Shown in pieces: positions 31,128-39,600 of a stretch of DNA of 64,000 nt. Positions within the stretch are counted from its first letter, which is position 1, and each line of letters opens with the position of its first letter. Origin of the DNA: Tenacibaculum sp. Bg11-29 (GTDB taxonomy: Bacteria > Bacteroidota > Bacteroidia > Flavobacteriales > Flavobacteriaceae); assembly GCF_002836595.1 (NCBI RefSeq), contig NZ_PJBB01000003.1, positions 2,665,001-2,729,000 of the forward strand, read 5' to 3'. Both the position numbers and the translations under genes were made by a program. The notes beneath the pieces were generated by a model. That model saw nothing but the letters and a program-made list of their open reading frames with translations. It was not told where the DNA came from and made no database searches.

Positions 31128-32591
31128 TTAATTTTTACTAGGGATGTTCTTTAAAATTTCTAATAAAAATTTCCAATATTTTTGTGTAGATGAAATTTGA
31201 GCACGTTCATCAGGAGAGTGTGGGCCTCTAATGTTAGGTCCAAAAGAAACCATATCCATCTCAGGGTAATTCTGACCTAAAAGTCCGCATTCTAAACCTG
31301 CATGACAAGCTGCAACATTTGGCTTTTCATGATGTAAATCTTCATATAGTTTAGCAACTATCTTTAATATTTCAGAACCTAAATTAGGTAACCAGCCTGG
31401 ATAAGACCCTGAAAATTCAACATCAAATCCTGCTAATTCGAAAGCTGAACGTAGTGAATTTGCTAAATCCCATTTGTTTGAGTCAGAAGAAGAACGAGTT
31501 AAACACCCTATTTTAATAGCTCCTTCTTTTACTAAAACACGAGCAATGTTATTAGAGGTTTCTACTAATCCTTCAATACTTGGACTCATGCGATACACAC
31601 CGTTTAGAGCAGTATACATTGCTTTTATTAAGCCTTCTTGAATACCTAAGTCCATTACTTGTTTTGGTATTTCAATTTCTTTTAAATCAATTGATAAATT
31701 AGGTTCTATTAATGAAAATTCTGATTTAATAATTGTTATTAATTCTTGGATTTCAAATAAGAAAGGTTCTTTTGAAACAGTATCAATAACTACATTAGAA
31801 AAGCTTTCACGTGGTATTGCATTTCGTAAACTTCCACCGTTTATTTCAGAAATACGTAAACCGAAGTTTGTAAAACCATCAAATAATAAACGATTCATTA
31901 TTTTGTTAGCATTTCCTAAGCCTTTGTGAATATCCATTCCAGAATGTCCTCCTTTTAAACCTGTAATAGAAATTGTAAAAGCAGTTGTATTCTCAGGAGT
32001 AGCTTCTTCAGTATATGTTCTTGTAGCAGTAACATCTACACCACCAGCACAACCCATACTAATTTCATCATCATCTTCAGTATCTAAGTTTAGTAAGATT
32101 TCACCTTTTAGAATTCCACCTTCTAATCCCATTGCTCCAGTCATCCCAGTTTCTTCATCAATGGTAAATAATGCTTCAATAGCTGGGTGAACAATTTCGA
32201 TAGATTCTAAAACAGCCATTATAGATGCTACACCTAAACCGTTATCTGCACCTAAAGTAGTTCCTTCTGCTTTTACCCAGTCACCATCAATAAACATTTT
32301 AATTCCTTCTGTATCAAAATCAAAAACAGTATCAGAATTTTTTTGGTGTACCATATCTAAATGACTTTGCATTACAATCATTTTACGGTCTTCCATTCCT
32401 GAAGAGGCTGGTTTACGAATAATAACGTTACCAACTTTATCAACTATGGTTTCAAGATTTAGTTTTTTTCCAAAATCAACCATAAACTGAATGACTCTTT
32501 CTTCTTTTTTTGAAGGACGAGGTACTGCGTTTAAATCAGCAAAATTCTTCCAAACAGCTTTCGGTTCTAAATTTTTAATATCTGAATTCAT
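31128..32591 (-). CDS. pepD: Aminoacyl-histidine dipeptidase (M20 family)
   Basis: 487 residues. Metal-binding and catalytic segments of the M20C group are visible: VMQSHLDMVHQKN (first His ligand and Asp), GTTLGADNGLGVASIMA (bridging Asp), LFTIDEETGMTGAMGL (catalytic and bridging Glu), LNLDTEDDDEI and HAGLECGLL near the C-terminus. It hydrolyses Xaa-His dipeptides such as carnosine and other dipeptides with two zinc ions. It is cytosolic, divergent from recR, and carries a strong terminator. Confidence 0.9.
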   Translation of the reverse strand: MNSDIKNLEPKAVWKNFADLNAVPRPSKKEERVIQFMVDFGKKLNLETIVDKVGNVIIRKPASSGMEDRKMIVMQSHLDMVHQKNSDTVFDFDTEGIKMFIDGDWVKAEGTTLGADNGLGVASIMAVLESIEIVHPAIEALFTIDEETGMTGAMGLEGGILKGEILLNLDTEDDDEISMGCAGGVDVTATRTYTEEATPENTTAFTISITGLKGGHSGMDIHKGLGNANKIMNRLLFDGFTNFGLRISEINGGSLRNAIPRESFSNVVIDTVSKEPFLFEIQELITIIKSEFSLIEPNLSIDLKEIEIPKQVMDLGIQEGLIKAMYTALNGVYRMSPSIEGLVETSNNIARVLVKEGAIKIGCLTRSSSDSNKWDLANSLRSAFELAGFDVEFSGSYPGWLPNLGSEILKIVAKLYEDLHHEKPNVAACHAGLECGLLGQNYPEMDMVSFGPNIRGPHSPDERAQISSTQKYWKFLLEILKNIPSKN

Positions 32592-32684
32592 TGTAAAATG
32601 TTTGTTTAAATTTAAAGCACGAAGATACTTTTTTTAAGTTAGATATGTTAGTGAATGCTCTTTGAAAAATTGTAAATTCGCGCC

Positions 32685-33305
32685 ATGGATTTTTCGTCAA
32701 AATTACTAGAAAGGGCAGTAGATGAAGTGAGTAGATTACCTGGTATTGGTAAAAGAACTGCGCTTCGTTTGGTATTGCATTTGTTAAAGCAACCGAATGA
32801 GAATACAAAATTTTTAACTGAAGCATTAACTCATTTACGAAATGATGTGAATTCGTGCAGCAAATGCCATAATATTTCAGATACTGTTTTGTGTGAAATA
32901 TGTAACAATCCTAATAGAAAAGCTGAAATAGTTTGTGTTGTTGAAGATATCCGTGATGTAATGGCAATTGAAAATACGGCACAATTTAGGGGCGTATATC
33001 ATGTGTTAGGAGGAAAGATATCGCCTATTGAAGGTATTGGTCCGCAGAATTTACAAATAGAATCATTAGTGGCGAAAGTTAAAGAAGGTGAAGTGAAAGA
33101 ATTGATTTTCGCCCTAAGTTCTACAATGGAAGGTGATACAACGAATTTTTATATATATAAACAGATTGAAAAGTGTAATATAACAACGTCTACAATTGCT
33201 CGTGGAATTTCTGTTGGTGATGAGTTAGAATATGCTGATGAAGTTACTTTGGGTAGAAGTATTGTTAATAGGATTCCTTTTGAGCAGTCAATTAAAGGAG
33301 CTTAA
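32685..33305 (+). CDS. recR: Recombination protein RecR
   Basis: 206 residues. It has the helix-hairpin-helix [18 protein letters not shown], a zinc finger [16 protein letters not shown] and a Toprim domain with [17 protein letters not shown] and [20 protein letters not shown]. RecR acts with RecO and RecF to load RecA on gapped DNA. It is the last chromosomal gene before the accessory region: the integrase gene starts about 150 bases after its stop. Confidence 0.95.
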   Translation: MDFSSKLLERAVDEVSRLPGIGKRTALRLVLHLLKQPNENTKFLTEALTHLRNDVNSCSKCHNISDTVLCEICNNPNRKAEIVCVVEDIRDVMAIENTAQFRGVYHVLGGKISPIEGIGPQNLQIESLVAKVKEGEVKELIFALSSTMEGDTTNFYIYKQIEKCNITTSTIARGISVGDELEYADEVTLGRSIVNRIPFEQSIKGA

Positions 33306-33368
33306 TATACTGGTTTTATAGGGGGTATAGGTTATGTAGTCGTATTTGTTTAGTTTTTAAGGAGCTTT

Positions 33369-33456
33369 AAAAGTGAAGTTTTTAATATATTTATGTATAT
33401 TTAGCGTAATTAATTTCACTTATAGTTCACTTAAAATATTTTACGACTTCACTTTT
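33369..33456. repeat. Heptamer repeats upstream of the integrase (possible arm sites)
   Basis: The heptamer TTCACTT occurs directly at 33415-33421, 33426-33432 and 33448-33454, and inverted as AAGTGAA at 33371-33377. The outer copies form a perfect 10-bp inverted repeat (AAAAGTGAAG with CTTCACTTTT). Their position right before the recombinase gene fits integrase or excisionase arm-type binding sites, but no core site was identified. Confidence 0.4.
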
Positions 33457-34683
33457 ATGGCTTCAGCTAAATTAAAATTAAAAACTTCACAAACTTTAAA
33501 AGATTGTTCTCATCCTATAATAATTCAAATACTTAAAGATAAAAAAAAAGCAATAACAACGCTAAATATTAATTGTCATATTGAAGAGTGGGATATAAAA
33601 ACGAACCTTCCTAAAAATAGAAGGCTTTCATTAATATGTCAAAAAAAACTTTTAGAATGCGAAGAGTTGCTGTTTGAAGGAATTGATAAAGGTTGGTCTT
33701 CAAAAAAAATTGCAAGCATATTTGCCGGAAAGGATACTAAAGAAATAATGTTTTTTAAATATTCTGCTGAAATTAATTTTGAAAATAAAATTGGTATTTC
33801 TACAAAATTACTAGATGCGTCTAAACTTAAAAAGTTTAAAAATTTTATAGGAGGTAAAGATATTTCGTTTAACGAACTAGATTTTCAATTACTATCTAAA
33901 TATAAGAAGTTTTTAGAAGATGAAGGTTTAAAAAGTGCTACTAGATATTTATCAATACTTAGGCAAGTATATAACTACGCTATTGAACAAGATGATTTTG
34001 TACCTAAGAAAAACCCATTTAAATCGTCACTCTTTAGTAAAAAAATAACTACAACAACTATAAATAGAAACTTAAACTTAATTAAGACAAAAGAACTATT
34101 TAAACTTAATTATGGCACTGGTTGGGGAAAGTCTTATAAAGATATGTCGTTAGACTTTTGGAAATTTTGTTTTTTAATGCGAGGAATAAATTTTATTGAA
34201 ATGGCGCTAATTAAACCAAAAGATATAGAAGGGGAGTATTTTAGTTTTACTAGAGAAAAATTAAAAACAAAAATTAATACTAAACAGAAAATTAAAATTT
34301 ACCCTGAAGCTAGAGAAATTATAAAAAAATATTTTGTTAAAGGAAACGATTACGTTTTTCCATTATTAGAAAACGGATATAATAAAGATACTAGTATTAA
34401 TGATTATAAAGCTTATAAACACAAGCTTACAGTAATAAATAGTAATTTACGAAACATAGGAAAAAAAGATTTAAATGTTGATTTTAATTTAACCTCAATG
34501 TCAGCTAGGTATACCTTTATAAATTTAGCAAAGTTAAATGAAGTTCCATTTCTTTATTTACAAGAATTATTAGGTCATAAAACTAAATCTACAACCGATA
34601 TTTATTTAGATGTATTTCCGCAGGAAAAAATAGATAATTATCATAGACAAGTAATAGATAAAGTTCTTAAAGAATTGTGGTAA
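33457..34683 (+). CDS. Tyrosine recombinase (phage-type integrase)
   Basis: From the ATG at 33457 the product is 408 residues starting MASAKLKLKTS, the usual start of Bacteroidetes phage/ICE integrases; a longer frame runs into the heptamer repeats. An arm-binding domain (IIIQILKDKKKAITTLNINCHIEEWD) and a SAM-like core-binding domain precede the catalytic domain. Likely catalytic residues are Arg in CFLMRGINFIEMALI, Arg in SMSARYTFINLA (the usual HxxR His is not conserved), His in LLGHKTKSTTDIYL and its Tyr. It is not an integron IntI by overall layout. It marks the left end of the accessory element after recR. Confidence 0.85.
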   Translation: MASAKLKLKTSQTLKDCSHPIIIQILKDKKKAITTLNINCHIEEWDIKTNLPKNRRLSLICQKKLLECEELLFEGIDKGWSSKKIASIFAGKDTKEIMFFKYSAEINFENKIGISTKLLDASKLKKFKNFIGGKDISFNELDFQLLSKYKKFLEDEGLKSATRYLSILRQVYNYAIEQDDFVPKKNPFKSSLFSKKITTTTINRNLNLIKTKELFKLNYGTGWGKSYKDMSLDFWKFCFLMRGINFIEMALIKPKDIEGEYFSFTREKLKTKINTKQKIKIYPEAREIIKKYFVKGNDYVFPLLENGYNKDTSINDYKAYKHKLTVINSNLRNIGKKDLNVDFNLTSMSARYTFINLAKLNEVPFLYLQELLGHKTKSTTDIYLDVFPQEKIDNYHRQVIDKVLKELW

Positions 34684-34717
34684 GTAAATAATGTTTAGTT
34701 TTGAAGTAAAAACAAAA

Positions 34718-35338
34718 ATGAACAGAGCTTTAATTTATTTTATTTTATTGTCAGTGTTATTATCCTGTAAAAATTCAGTTTTAGAAGAGGATTTATCTTT
34801 AGTAAAAACATATACGGGGGCTGAAGATGTAATTATTGATTATAATGTTAATGATATTTTAGTCCATGTATATCAGGATAAAATGAATGACCGAGGAAAG
34901 AAGCTTTTTATACCAGTCCTTTCAGTTATAATCGATGGTTTCATGTCGAAATATAGACCAGAGGCTAATGTTAAAGGAAAAACTATTTTTAAATTTTATA
35001 ATAAAAAGAATGAAATTATTGATGAGCAAAATATTTCAAATAATAAAATAAGAGAAGTGGATCAGTTTTTAGAGAAAACAAAAGAGATGTTTATTAAATT
35101 TAAAAAAGGGGAATCTATTAGAGATTATTTCTTGAACGTTAGTAATTTTAATTACCCTGTTTTTTTTAAAGAGCATTTTGAAGCAACAGAAGGTATGGAT
35201 GTATACGGGTATTATTCAAAAGATAATATTAGTATGATATATGCATATTTTTATTTTGATGGTGGTGAGAAGGTGGAAAGTTATATTTTGGTTTATGATA
35301 AGAAAAAACAAAGAGTAGAGAGTATAAAAAAGGCCTGA
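34718..35338 (+). CDS. Lipoprotein of unknown function
   Basis: From the ATG at 34718 the product is 206 residues with a lipoprotein signal (ALIYFILLSVLLSC). The rest is hydrophilic and Lys/Asp-rich with no recognised domain. It follows the integrase by about 35 bases and is followed by a strong terminator. It is probably a cargo gene of the element anchored in the cell envelope. Confidence 0.55.
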   Translation: MNRALIYFILLSVLLSCKNSVLEEDLSLVKTYTGAEDVIIDYNVNDILVHVYQDKMNDRGKKLFIPVLSVIIDGFMSKYRPEANVKGKTIFKFYNKKNEIIDEQNISNNKIREVDQFLEKTKEMFIKFKKGESIRDYFLNVSNFNYPVFFKEHFEATEGMDVYGYYSKDNISMIYAYFYFDGGEKVESYILVYDKKKQRVESIKKA

Positions 35339-35369
35339 TTTTATTTATAAATTATAAGGTCTACTTACC

Positions 35370-35398
35370 AAAAAACACCTTTTTCAAGGTGTTTTTTT
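35370..35398 (+). terminator. Terminator after the lipoprotein gene
   Basis: AAAACACCT pairs with AGGTGTTTT, with a flanking A tract and a seven-T tail. Confidence 0.85.
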
Positions 35399-35465
35399 AT
35401 GCAAAAAAATAAGAAAATGAATATTAAAATAAGTGTTGCAAAAGCGATAAGATTAAAGCAATAAA

Positions 35466-35522
35466 AAAGAGTTCATTTCTGAACCCTTGATTAATAAAGC
35501 TTTTTATCCCCATAAGAAAGCT
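35466..35522 (+). repeat. Tandem hairpin pair, copy 1
   Basis: First hairpin GTTCA-tttc-TGAAC, then the linker with gattaat, then a second hairpin AGCTTTTTAT-CCCC-ATAAGAAAGCT with a pure C loop. A near-identical copy lies at 49774-49829. Confidence 0.6.
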
Positions 35523-35621
35523 ATATATTCTCAAAGTTAAATTATTAAAGATAGAGGTATAGGTGTAAAACCATAAAATAAGTAAGGTGTAACCGTAAAA
35601 TTATAGGCTTTAAAACAAAAG

Positions 35622-35678
35622 AAAAGAGCCATTACGGCTCTTTTCAATTAATCAATCTTTTAAATCCCCCCGGATTTA
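35622..35678 (+). repeat. Tandem hairpin pair, copy 2
   Basis: First hairpin AAAAGAGCC-attac-GGCTCTTTT, linker caattaatcaatc, second hairpin TAAATCC-cccc-GGATTTA. The following 80 bases are also shared with the copy at 49145-49290. No gene follows here. Confidence 0.6.
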
Positions 35679-35709
35679 AATTTAATAGATCAAATATATA
35701 TAAGGTCTT

Positions 35710-35802
35710 CTAAATTGATAAGTAAAATTTATTTAGATATAAAAAAAAACTGTAGAGTGGGTATCCTTTTATTACTAAATCATTCTTAAAGTCTTCTAAC
35801 AT
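35710..35802 (-). pseudogene. Degenerate small-peptide unit (orphan)
   Basis: A minus-strand ATG at 35802 opens a 30-codon frame starting MLEDFKNDLV. Upstream on the same strand is TATTTTTGAGAAACT (35836-35843 is the -7-like box), the same promoter context as in the five leader-peptide units at 45.7-50.3 kb. Further out, CCGTAA-containing sequence resembles their upstream block. No Gly-Gly site and no Cys remain. I read this as an eroded sixth unit. Confidence 0.3.
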
Positions 35803-35849
35803 AGTAAAATTTTTAATTTTTAGTTTTTAGTTTCTCAAAAATAACTACT

Positions 35850-36084
35850 AATAAATATAAAAGTTAAAGGAAATCCGTAATAAAAGTTACGAAAATCCGT
35901 AAAAATAAACATTAAAGAAGTAATAGCTTTACAAGCCTAAATAAGTAACGTTCATACCCGTTTTTACGTCTCTCATGCTTTAGAAATAAGCGTTTAGGTG
36001 TTTTTTTTATAAACTATTTTATTATTAGATGAAATTTGCAACGAAACAAGCGAAAATAGTAGCTGTAACTGTTTAAATTTAGAG
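35850..36084. other. Gene-free stretch with weak repeat similarity
   Basis: Between the degenerate peptide unit and the first cassette boundary I see only weak matches to the upstream block of the peptide units (ATCCGTAATAAAAGTTACG near 35874) and no ORF or RNA gene. Confidence 0.35.
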
Positions 36085-36180
36085 TATTTCAGCGCTTTAA
36101 ATTAATTAAAAATCTCTTAGATTTAGTAAAAATATAATGGAAATTTATGTGTCAGCACATATATACCGTTGTTACAGGCA
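36085..36180 (+). repeat. Cassette-boundary repeat, copy 1
   Basis: A sequence of roughly 95 bases shared with copies at 36945-37042 and 63706-63790. Its core is a palindrome TATGTG-TCAG-CACATA (36146-36161), followed by ATATACC and GTTGTTACAGGC. The stem base pair that is G-C here is A-T in the other two copies. It lies about 60 bases upstream of the 36241 gene. No matching inverse end (GCCTGTAAC) was found after that gene. Confidence 0.6.
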
Positions 36181-36240
36181 ATTTAAAAGGCACGTTAAAC
36201 CAAACAAAAAAAAGATTAATTAAATTAAGTATAAAGAATT

Positions 36241-36771
36241 ATGGCAAAATCAAGTGTAATGGAAAATGCATCAACTACAGGAAACCTCATTAATTTCAAA
36301 ACGAAATCAATGTCAACAGGTGCAGCAACTCTTCATCATGAAGTTTCATGGGAATCTAGTACTGGAGCTATCGCTGATTTAGGACACATAAAAACGAGAG
36401 AGCGAGTATCTTGGGATGCTGCACCCGCAGAATTTGGACCAAGTGGAGAATATGCACGTTCTGGTGTTCATAATGGACTAGGTTCTAACACAGCTAGTGG
36501 TGGTATTGGAATTGATGACCATTCAATAATACCTCCTGGTTTTAATTTTAAACTTAACCAAGATGGCAGTTCTCAAGTTTGGACAATGAATCAACAATAT
36601 GAAATGCAAATTAATGGGGGAGAATGGATGCCAGTACCAAGCGGACAATACCAAATTACTCGTTGGTTTGAAAGAAAAGGAGCAGACTTAATAGCCTACA
36701 CAGCTAAAAGAGGAATTAATGATGGTTCAACGCATAGAGCTATGGTATCAGTGCCAAATTGGTTTAAATGA
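36241..36771 (+). CDS. Unknown cassette-borne protein
   Basis: 176 residues, family not recognised. It has no signal peptide or membrane segment. The sequence is Gly/Ser/Trp-rich (HHEVSWESSTGAIADLG, GLGSNTASGGIGIDDHS, WTMNQQYEMQINGGEWMP, QYQITRWFERKGADLI) and suggests a small beta-rich fold. It is alone between two copies of the boundary repeat, as an integron-like cargo gene would be. A role in defence or toxicity is possible but unsupported. Confidence 0.55.
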   Translation: MAKSSVMENASTTGNLINFKTKSMSTGAATLHHEVSWESSTGAIADLGHIKTRERVSWDAAPAEFGPSGEYARSGVHNGLGSNTASGGIGIDDHSIIPPGFNFKLNQDGSSQVWTMNQQYEMQINGGEWMPVPSGQYQITRWFERKGADLIAYTAKRGINDGSTHRAMVSVPNWFK

Positions 36772-36944
36772 TAAAAAATTAAGATGTTTTTTATGCTCAA
36801 GATTTGAGTAAAGAAACATTAGAATAGCAGTAGTTATCGGCTACAAAAAAAACGACAAAAAAGTTCATTGACGATAAATATTATAATTTGTATTCACTAA
36901 GTTAGAAAGTAAGAAACGACAAGAGTAGTTGTTGAAACTTAAAG
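36772..36944. other. Gene-free stretch after the first cassette gene
   Basis: About 170 bases with a weak hairpin (GCTCAAGATTTGAGTAAA) after the stop. I looked for the inverse end expected of a cassette (GCCTGTAAC) and did not find it. Confidence 0.35.
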
Positions 36945-37042
36945 TATTTCATAGCTTTAAATTAATTAAAAATCCCTTAGCTTTGTTTAAAAAAATATAA
37001 TGGAAATATATGTACCAGTACATATATCCCGTTGTTACCACC
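36945..37042 (+). repeat. Cassette-boundary repeat, copy 2
   Basis: Same layout as copy 1: TTTCATAGCTTTAAATTAAT, then the palindrome TATGTA-CCAG-TACATA (37009-37024), ATATCCC and GTTGTTACCACC. The terminal GTTACCACC (37034-37042) is perfectly complementary to GGTGGTAAC at 38410-38418 on the far side of the following gene. Confidence 0.65.
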
Positions 37043-37073
37043 AATACGAAAAAAGTTAATCACACGATATAAA

Positions 37074-38405
37074 ATGGAATTAACAAGCATTACTGAAATT
37101 CGAGAATTAAAAAACTCAATCAAAGAACAAATTACAAAAATTGATAAATCTGTATATAATGATTCTTTCTATGGTAATGAAGATGAATATAGTTATCGTG
37201 GGCTTTTAGGAGGATTGGATTTTTTATTAACGGATATTACAACACTTACAAAAGCTCCTAATCAATTTTTAAAACTTTCAACTTACGATGAAAGACAAGC
37301 AATATTAACTGGATTAAAAAATACAGAATCTTATCTTGAATCTCCTAATCAGCTTTGGAGACAACTTGATAATTTAAAACAAGCAATTAGACCATTTCAT
37401 ATAAGATATACTCAAGAACGATTATTAAATTTCGACGAAGAAATATCAAATGTAGGTCGTAAAAAACAATTATTAGAAGAGGAAATTGAAGTTGTAAAAA
37501 AGACAAAATTAGAGAATGAAGAATTACTAGTTGACTTAACCGATAAAAATGAGGAACTATCTAATCTTTTGGAAGATTTAAAGGAACGAGTTAATAATAC
37601 TAATGACAAAAACGAGGAATTATTAGAAAGAATATCTGTATTAGACGAGAAAATAGCAGAGGGAAATGGTTTAATAACTTCGGCTAAAGAAACTGTCGCA
37701 AATACTAACGAACAACTCGAAGAAGCAAAGGAAAGTACCTCTACTATTAAGGTTTTTGAAGAAAATGTAGAAAAAAGACAAATACAAGCTGATTCAATTG
37801 ACAAACGTACACAAGAATACAATACTAATATTGAAAATTTTGAAAAAGAAAGAGAACAATTAAATAAAAAAGCTAAAGATACAATTAACCAAGCCTTAAC
37901 AGCTTTAGAATACAATACTGCCAGAGGCCTTAGCGCTTCCTTCCAAACGCAACTCGATAAAATTGAAAAAAGCAATTATAAACAATGGTTACTAGGAGCT
38001 GGATTCTTTTTATTATTAACAATTGGAATTGGTATTTGGATTGTTTTATCTGGACATACTGATATTTCTGGTACAATTGGACGTATAGCATTAACTCCTT
38101 TCACTGTTATAGGAGCTATTTTTTGTGCAAACCAATATATTAGACAAAAGAATGTAATAGAAGACTATTCTTATAAAATGGTCCTTGCAAAATCAATTGT
38201 TGGATTTTCAGAGCAATTAAATAATGGGCAAGATAATTCTGATGAATACAAGGAATATATTAAAATGGCATTATCTGAGATTCATCAAGACCCATTAAGA
38301 AAACGTTCTAAATCGGATAAAGATGTAGATGGTGGTATAAAGTCTGGGATTGATTCTGTAATTGACACAGCTCAAAAAATAGTTGGATTAACTAAAAATA
38401 AATAG
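37074..38405 (+). CDS. Coiled-coil protein with two C-terminal membrane helices
   Basis: From the ATG at 37074 the product is 443 residues; the longer frame begins at a TTG inside the boundary repeat. Residues about 105-295 are a long heptad-rich coiled coil (LLEEEIEVVKKTKLENEELL and following). Two hydrophobic helices follow at about 304-326 (WLLGAGFFLLLTIGIGIWIVL) and 337-356, then a short soluble tail. I do not recognise a family. Coiled-coil membrane proteins on cassettes are often defence or envelope-sensing proteins, but that is inference. It is flanked by a 9-bp perfect inverted repeat. Confidence 0.6.
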   Translation: MELTSITEIRELKNSIKEQITKIDKSVYNDSFYGNEDEYSYRGLLGGLDFLLTDITTLTKAPNQFLKLSTYDERQAILTGLKNTESYLESPNQLWRQLDNLKQAIRPFHIRYTQERLLNFDEEISNVGRKKQLLEEEIEVVKKTKLENEELLVDLTDKNEELSNLLEDLKERVNNTNDKNEELLERISVLDEKIAEGNGLITSAKETVANTNEQLEEAKESTSTIKVFEENVEKRQIQADSIDKRTQEYNTNIENFEKEREQLNKKAKDTINQALTALEYNTARGLSASFQTQLDKIEKSNYKQWLLGAGFFLLLTIGIGIWIVLSGHTDISGTIGRIALTPFTVIGAIFCANQYIRQKNVIEDYSYKMVLAKSIVGFSEQLNNGQDNSDEYKEYIKMALSEIHQDPLRKRSKSDKDVDGGIKSGIDSVIDTAQKIVGLTKNK

Positions 38406-38409
38406 TAAA

Positions 38410-38609
38410 GGTGGTAACACTATATATAACAAATTGGGCGATTAGTGTTTAATCCAAAGGTCTGTGTCTATTTGCAAAGTCGCCAAATCTTTTGATTTGG
38501 TATTAAAAGAGAAAAATTAAAACAAAATACAAAAGATTTGGCTTGTGGTTCAATCGAAGATAATTGCTTATTTTCTGCCCAACTTGCCATATATTTAACG
38601 TTAGCGTTT
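38410..38609 (+). repeat. attC-like inverted-repeat site A
   Basis: The site starts GGTGGTAAC (complement of the start of the preceding cassette at 37034) and ends GTTAGCGTTT (start of the next cassette at 38600). The outer arms TAACACTATATATAAC and AAATTGGGC pair imperfectly with GCCCAACTTG and CATATATTTAACGTTA. An inner pair GCCAAATCTTTT (38482-38493) with AAAAGATTTGGC (38531-38542) is perfect. The whole 200 bases can fold as one extended hairpin, as long integron attC sites do. Cores deviate from the classical GTTRRRY. Confidence 0.5.
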
Positions 38610-38631
38610 ATTGTAAAATGAAAAACAACCA

Positions 38632-39396
38632 ATGAAAGAAATAATAGAATTAGTATTTTATATAACGGGAATAATCAGTTTCCTATTATTAGGTTATGTA
38701 TTAATTAAATTAATATTTACTAAAAAAGAAAAACAAAAATTGAATCTTGATTTTAAACTACCTAATTTCAAATTTAACTACCAATGGTTTTTTATAATTA
38801 TTTTCACAATTCTCATAGCGTTCACACCATGGTTATTTACAAGGGAAGCAATTATTTCAGATTTTGATTTTTCAAAAACTGGTGATATAGGTTCTACGAT
38901 AAATGGTATTACCGCTCCTTTTATTGCTTGGTTGGGGGCAATCTTAATATTTATTACTTTCAGAGAGCAAGTTAAAGCAAATAAAAGTAATCGAAATCAA
39001 TATAATTTCGATGTAATTTCACGAAACTTAACAGAATTACAAAAACAACAGAGTGAATTGACAACCATATGCTCAGCTGCTCAAGATGACTTGAGTAATG
39101 ACGGATATGATACATCAAACTTACAGGCAATTATAGAAAATATTAGACTGTTTCAGAATGTCGTTGTTTTGATTGAGAAGATGGATGAAAATGAGGATTT
39201 ATTAAAGTCAAAAGCTGTAATTTTATGGGAAAATATTTATCATCCAGAAATCGTTAAAGTAAATAATAGGATAGTTAATATAGGGGCTATTAATGGCTTA
39301 TTGCATTTATGTGGTAGCCCTCTTCTTCTTAGTAAAGATTTCAATTTTGTAGATGAGAAAATTAAAGAGTTTAAGAAAACAGGAATTGGATTATAA
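38632..39396 (+). CDS. Abi-like membrane protein (putAbiC type)
   Basis: 254 residues with hydrophobic helices at about 7-29, 52-69 and 92-110. The third lies in DIGSTINGITAPFIAWLGAILIFITFREQVKANKSN, a pattern typical of the putative phage abortive infection (putAbiC) family: Gly-rich TINGI..PFI..., a hydrophobic helix, then a charged exit helix. The soluble C-terminal half contains an NRIVN....NGLLH segment. Abi proteins of this type are proposed to sense phage and stop growth. The gene is alone between two attC-like sites. Moderate confidence, family call by pattern only. Confidence 0.5.
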   Translation: MKEIIELVFYITGIISFLLLGYVLIKLIFTKKEKQKLNLDFKLPNFKFNYQWFFIIIFTILIAFTPWLFTREAIISDFDFSKTGDIGSTINGITAPFIAWLGAILIFITFREQVKANKSNRNQYNFDVISRNLTELQKQQSELTTICSAAQDDLSNDGYDTSNLQAIIENIRLFQNVVVLIEKMDENEDLLKSKAVILWENIYHPEIVKVNNRIVNIGAINGLLHLCGSPLLLSKDFNFVDEKIKEFKKTGIGL

Positions 39397-39404
39397 AAAC
39401 AACA

Positions 39405-39600
39405 AAACGCTAACAAAAGCTAAATTTCATGTGCGCTTATGAGTAGTTTGAAAGTTTAGTACAATTAAGAAACACCAGCAAGCCAATTCAATTAGTTTGT
39501 TCAAAACATAAATATGTTAATTAAATCGACTTACTTATTTAGCGGTTTGATAGGGCAACTGTTTTAATCGCCCACGCAACTTAGCAAAACCGTTAATTCA
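39405..39600 (+). repeat. attC-like inverted-repeat site B
   Basis: It starts AAACGCTAAC (39405-39414), a perfect complement of GTTAGCGTTT at the start of the same cassette (38600). The arm GCTAACAAAAGCTAAATTTC pairs imperfectly with the right part GCCCACGCAACTTAGC..CGTTAAT (39570-39598). The overall size of about 195 bases and the arm layout match site A, although the sequences differ. Confidence 0.5.

Noticed and set aside
33297..33367. AGGAGCTT direct repeat (33297 and 33360) as att core
   Set aside because: Only eight bases, both copies on the same side of the integrase gene and one inside the recR end; easily chance.
33457..34683. Integron integrase IntI
   Set aside because: The recombinase has the arm-binding and SAM-like layout of phage/ICE integrases and I see no IntI-specific insertion, so it is not the obvious agent for the cassette sites.
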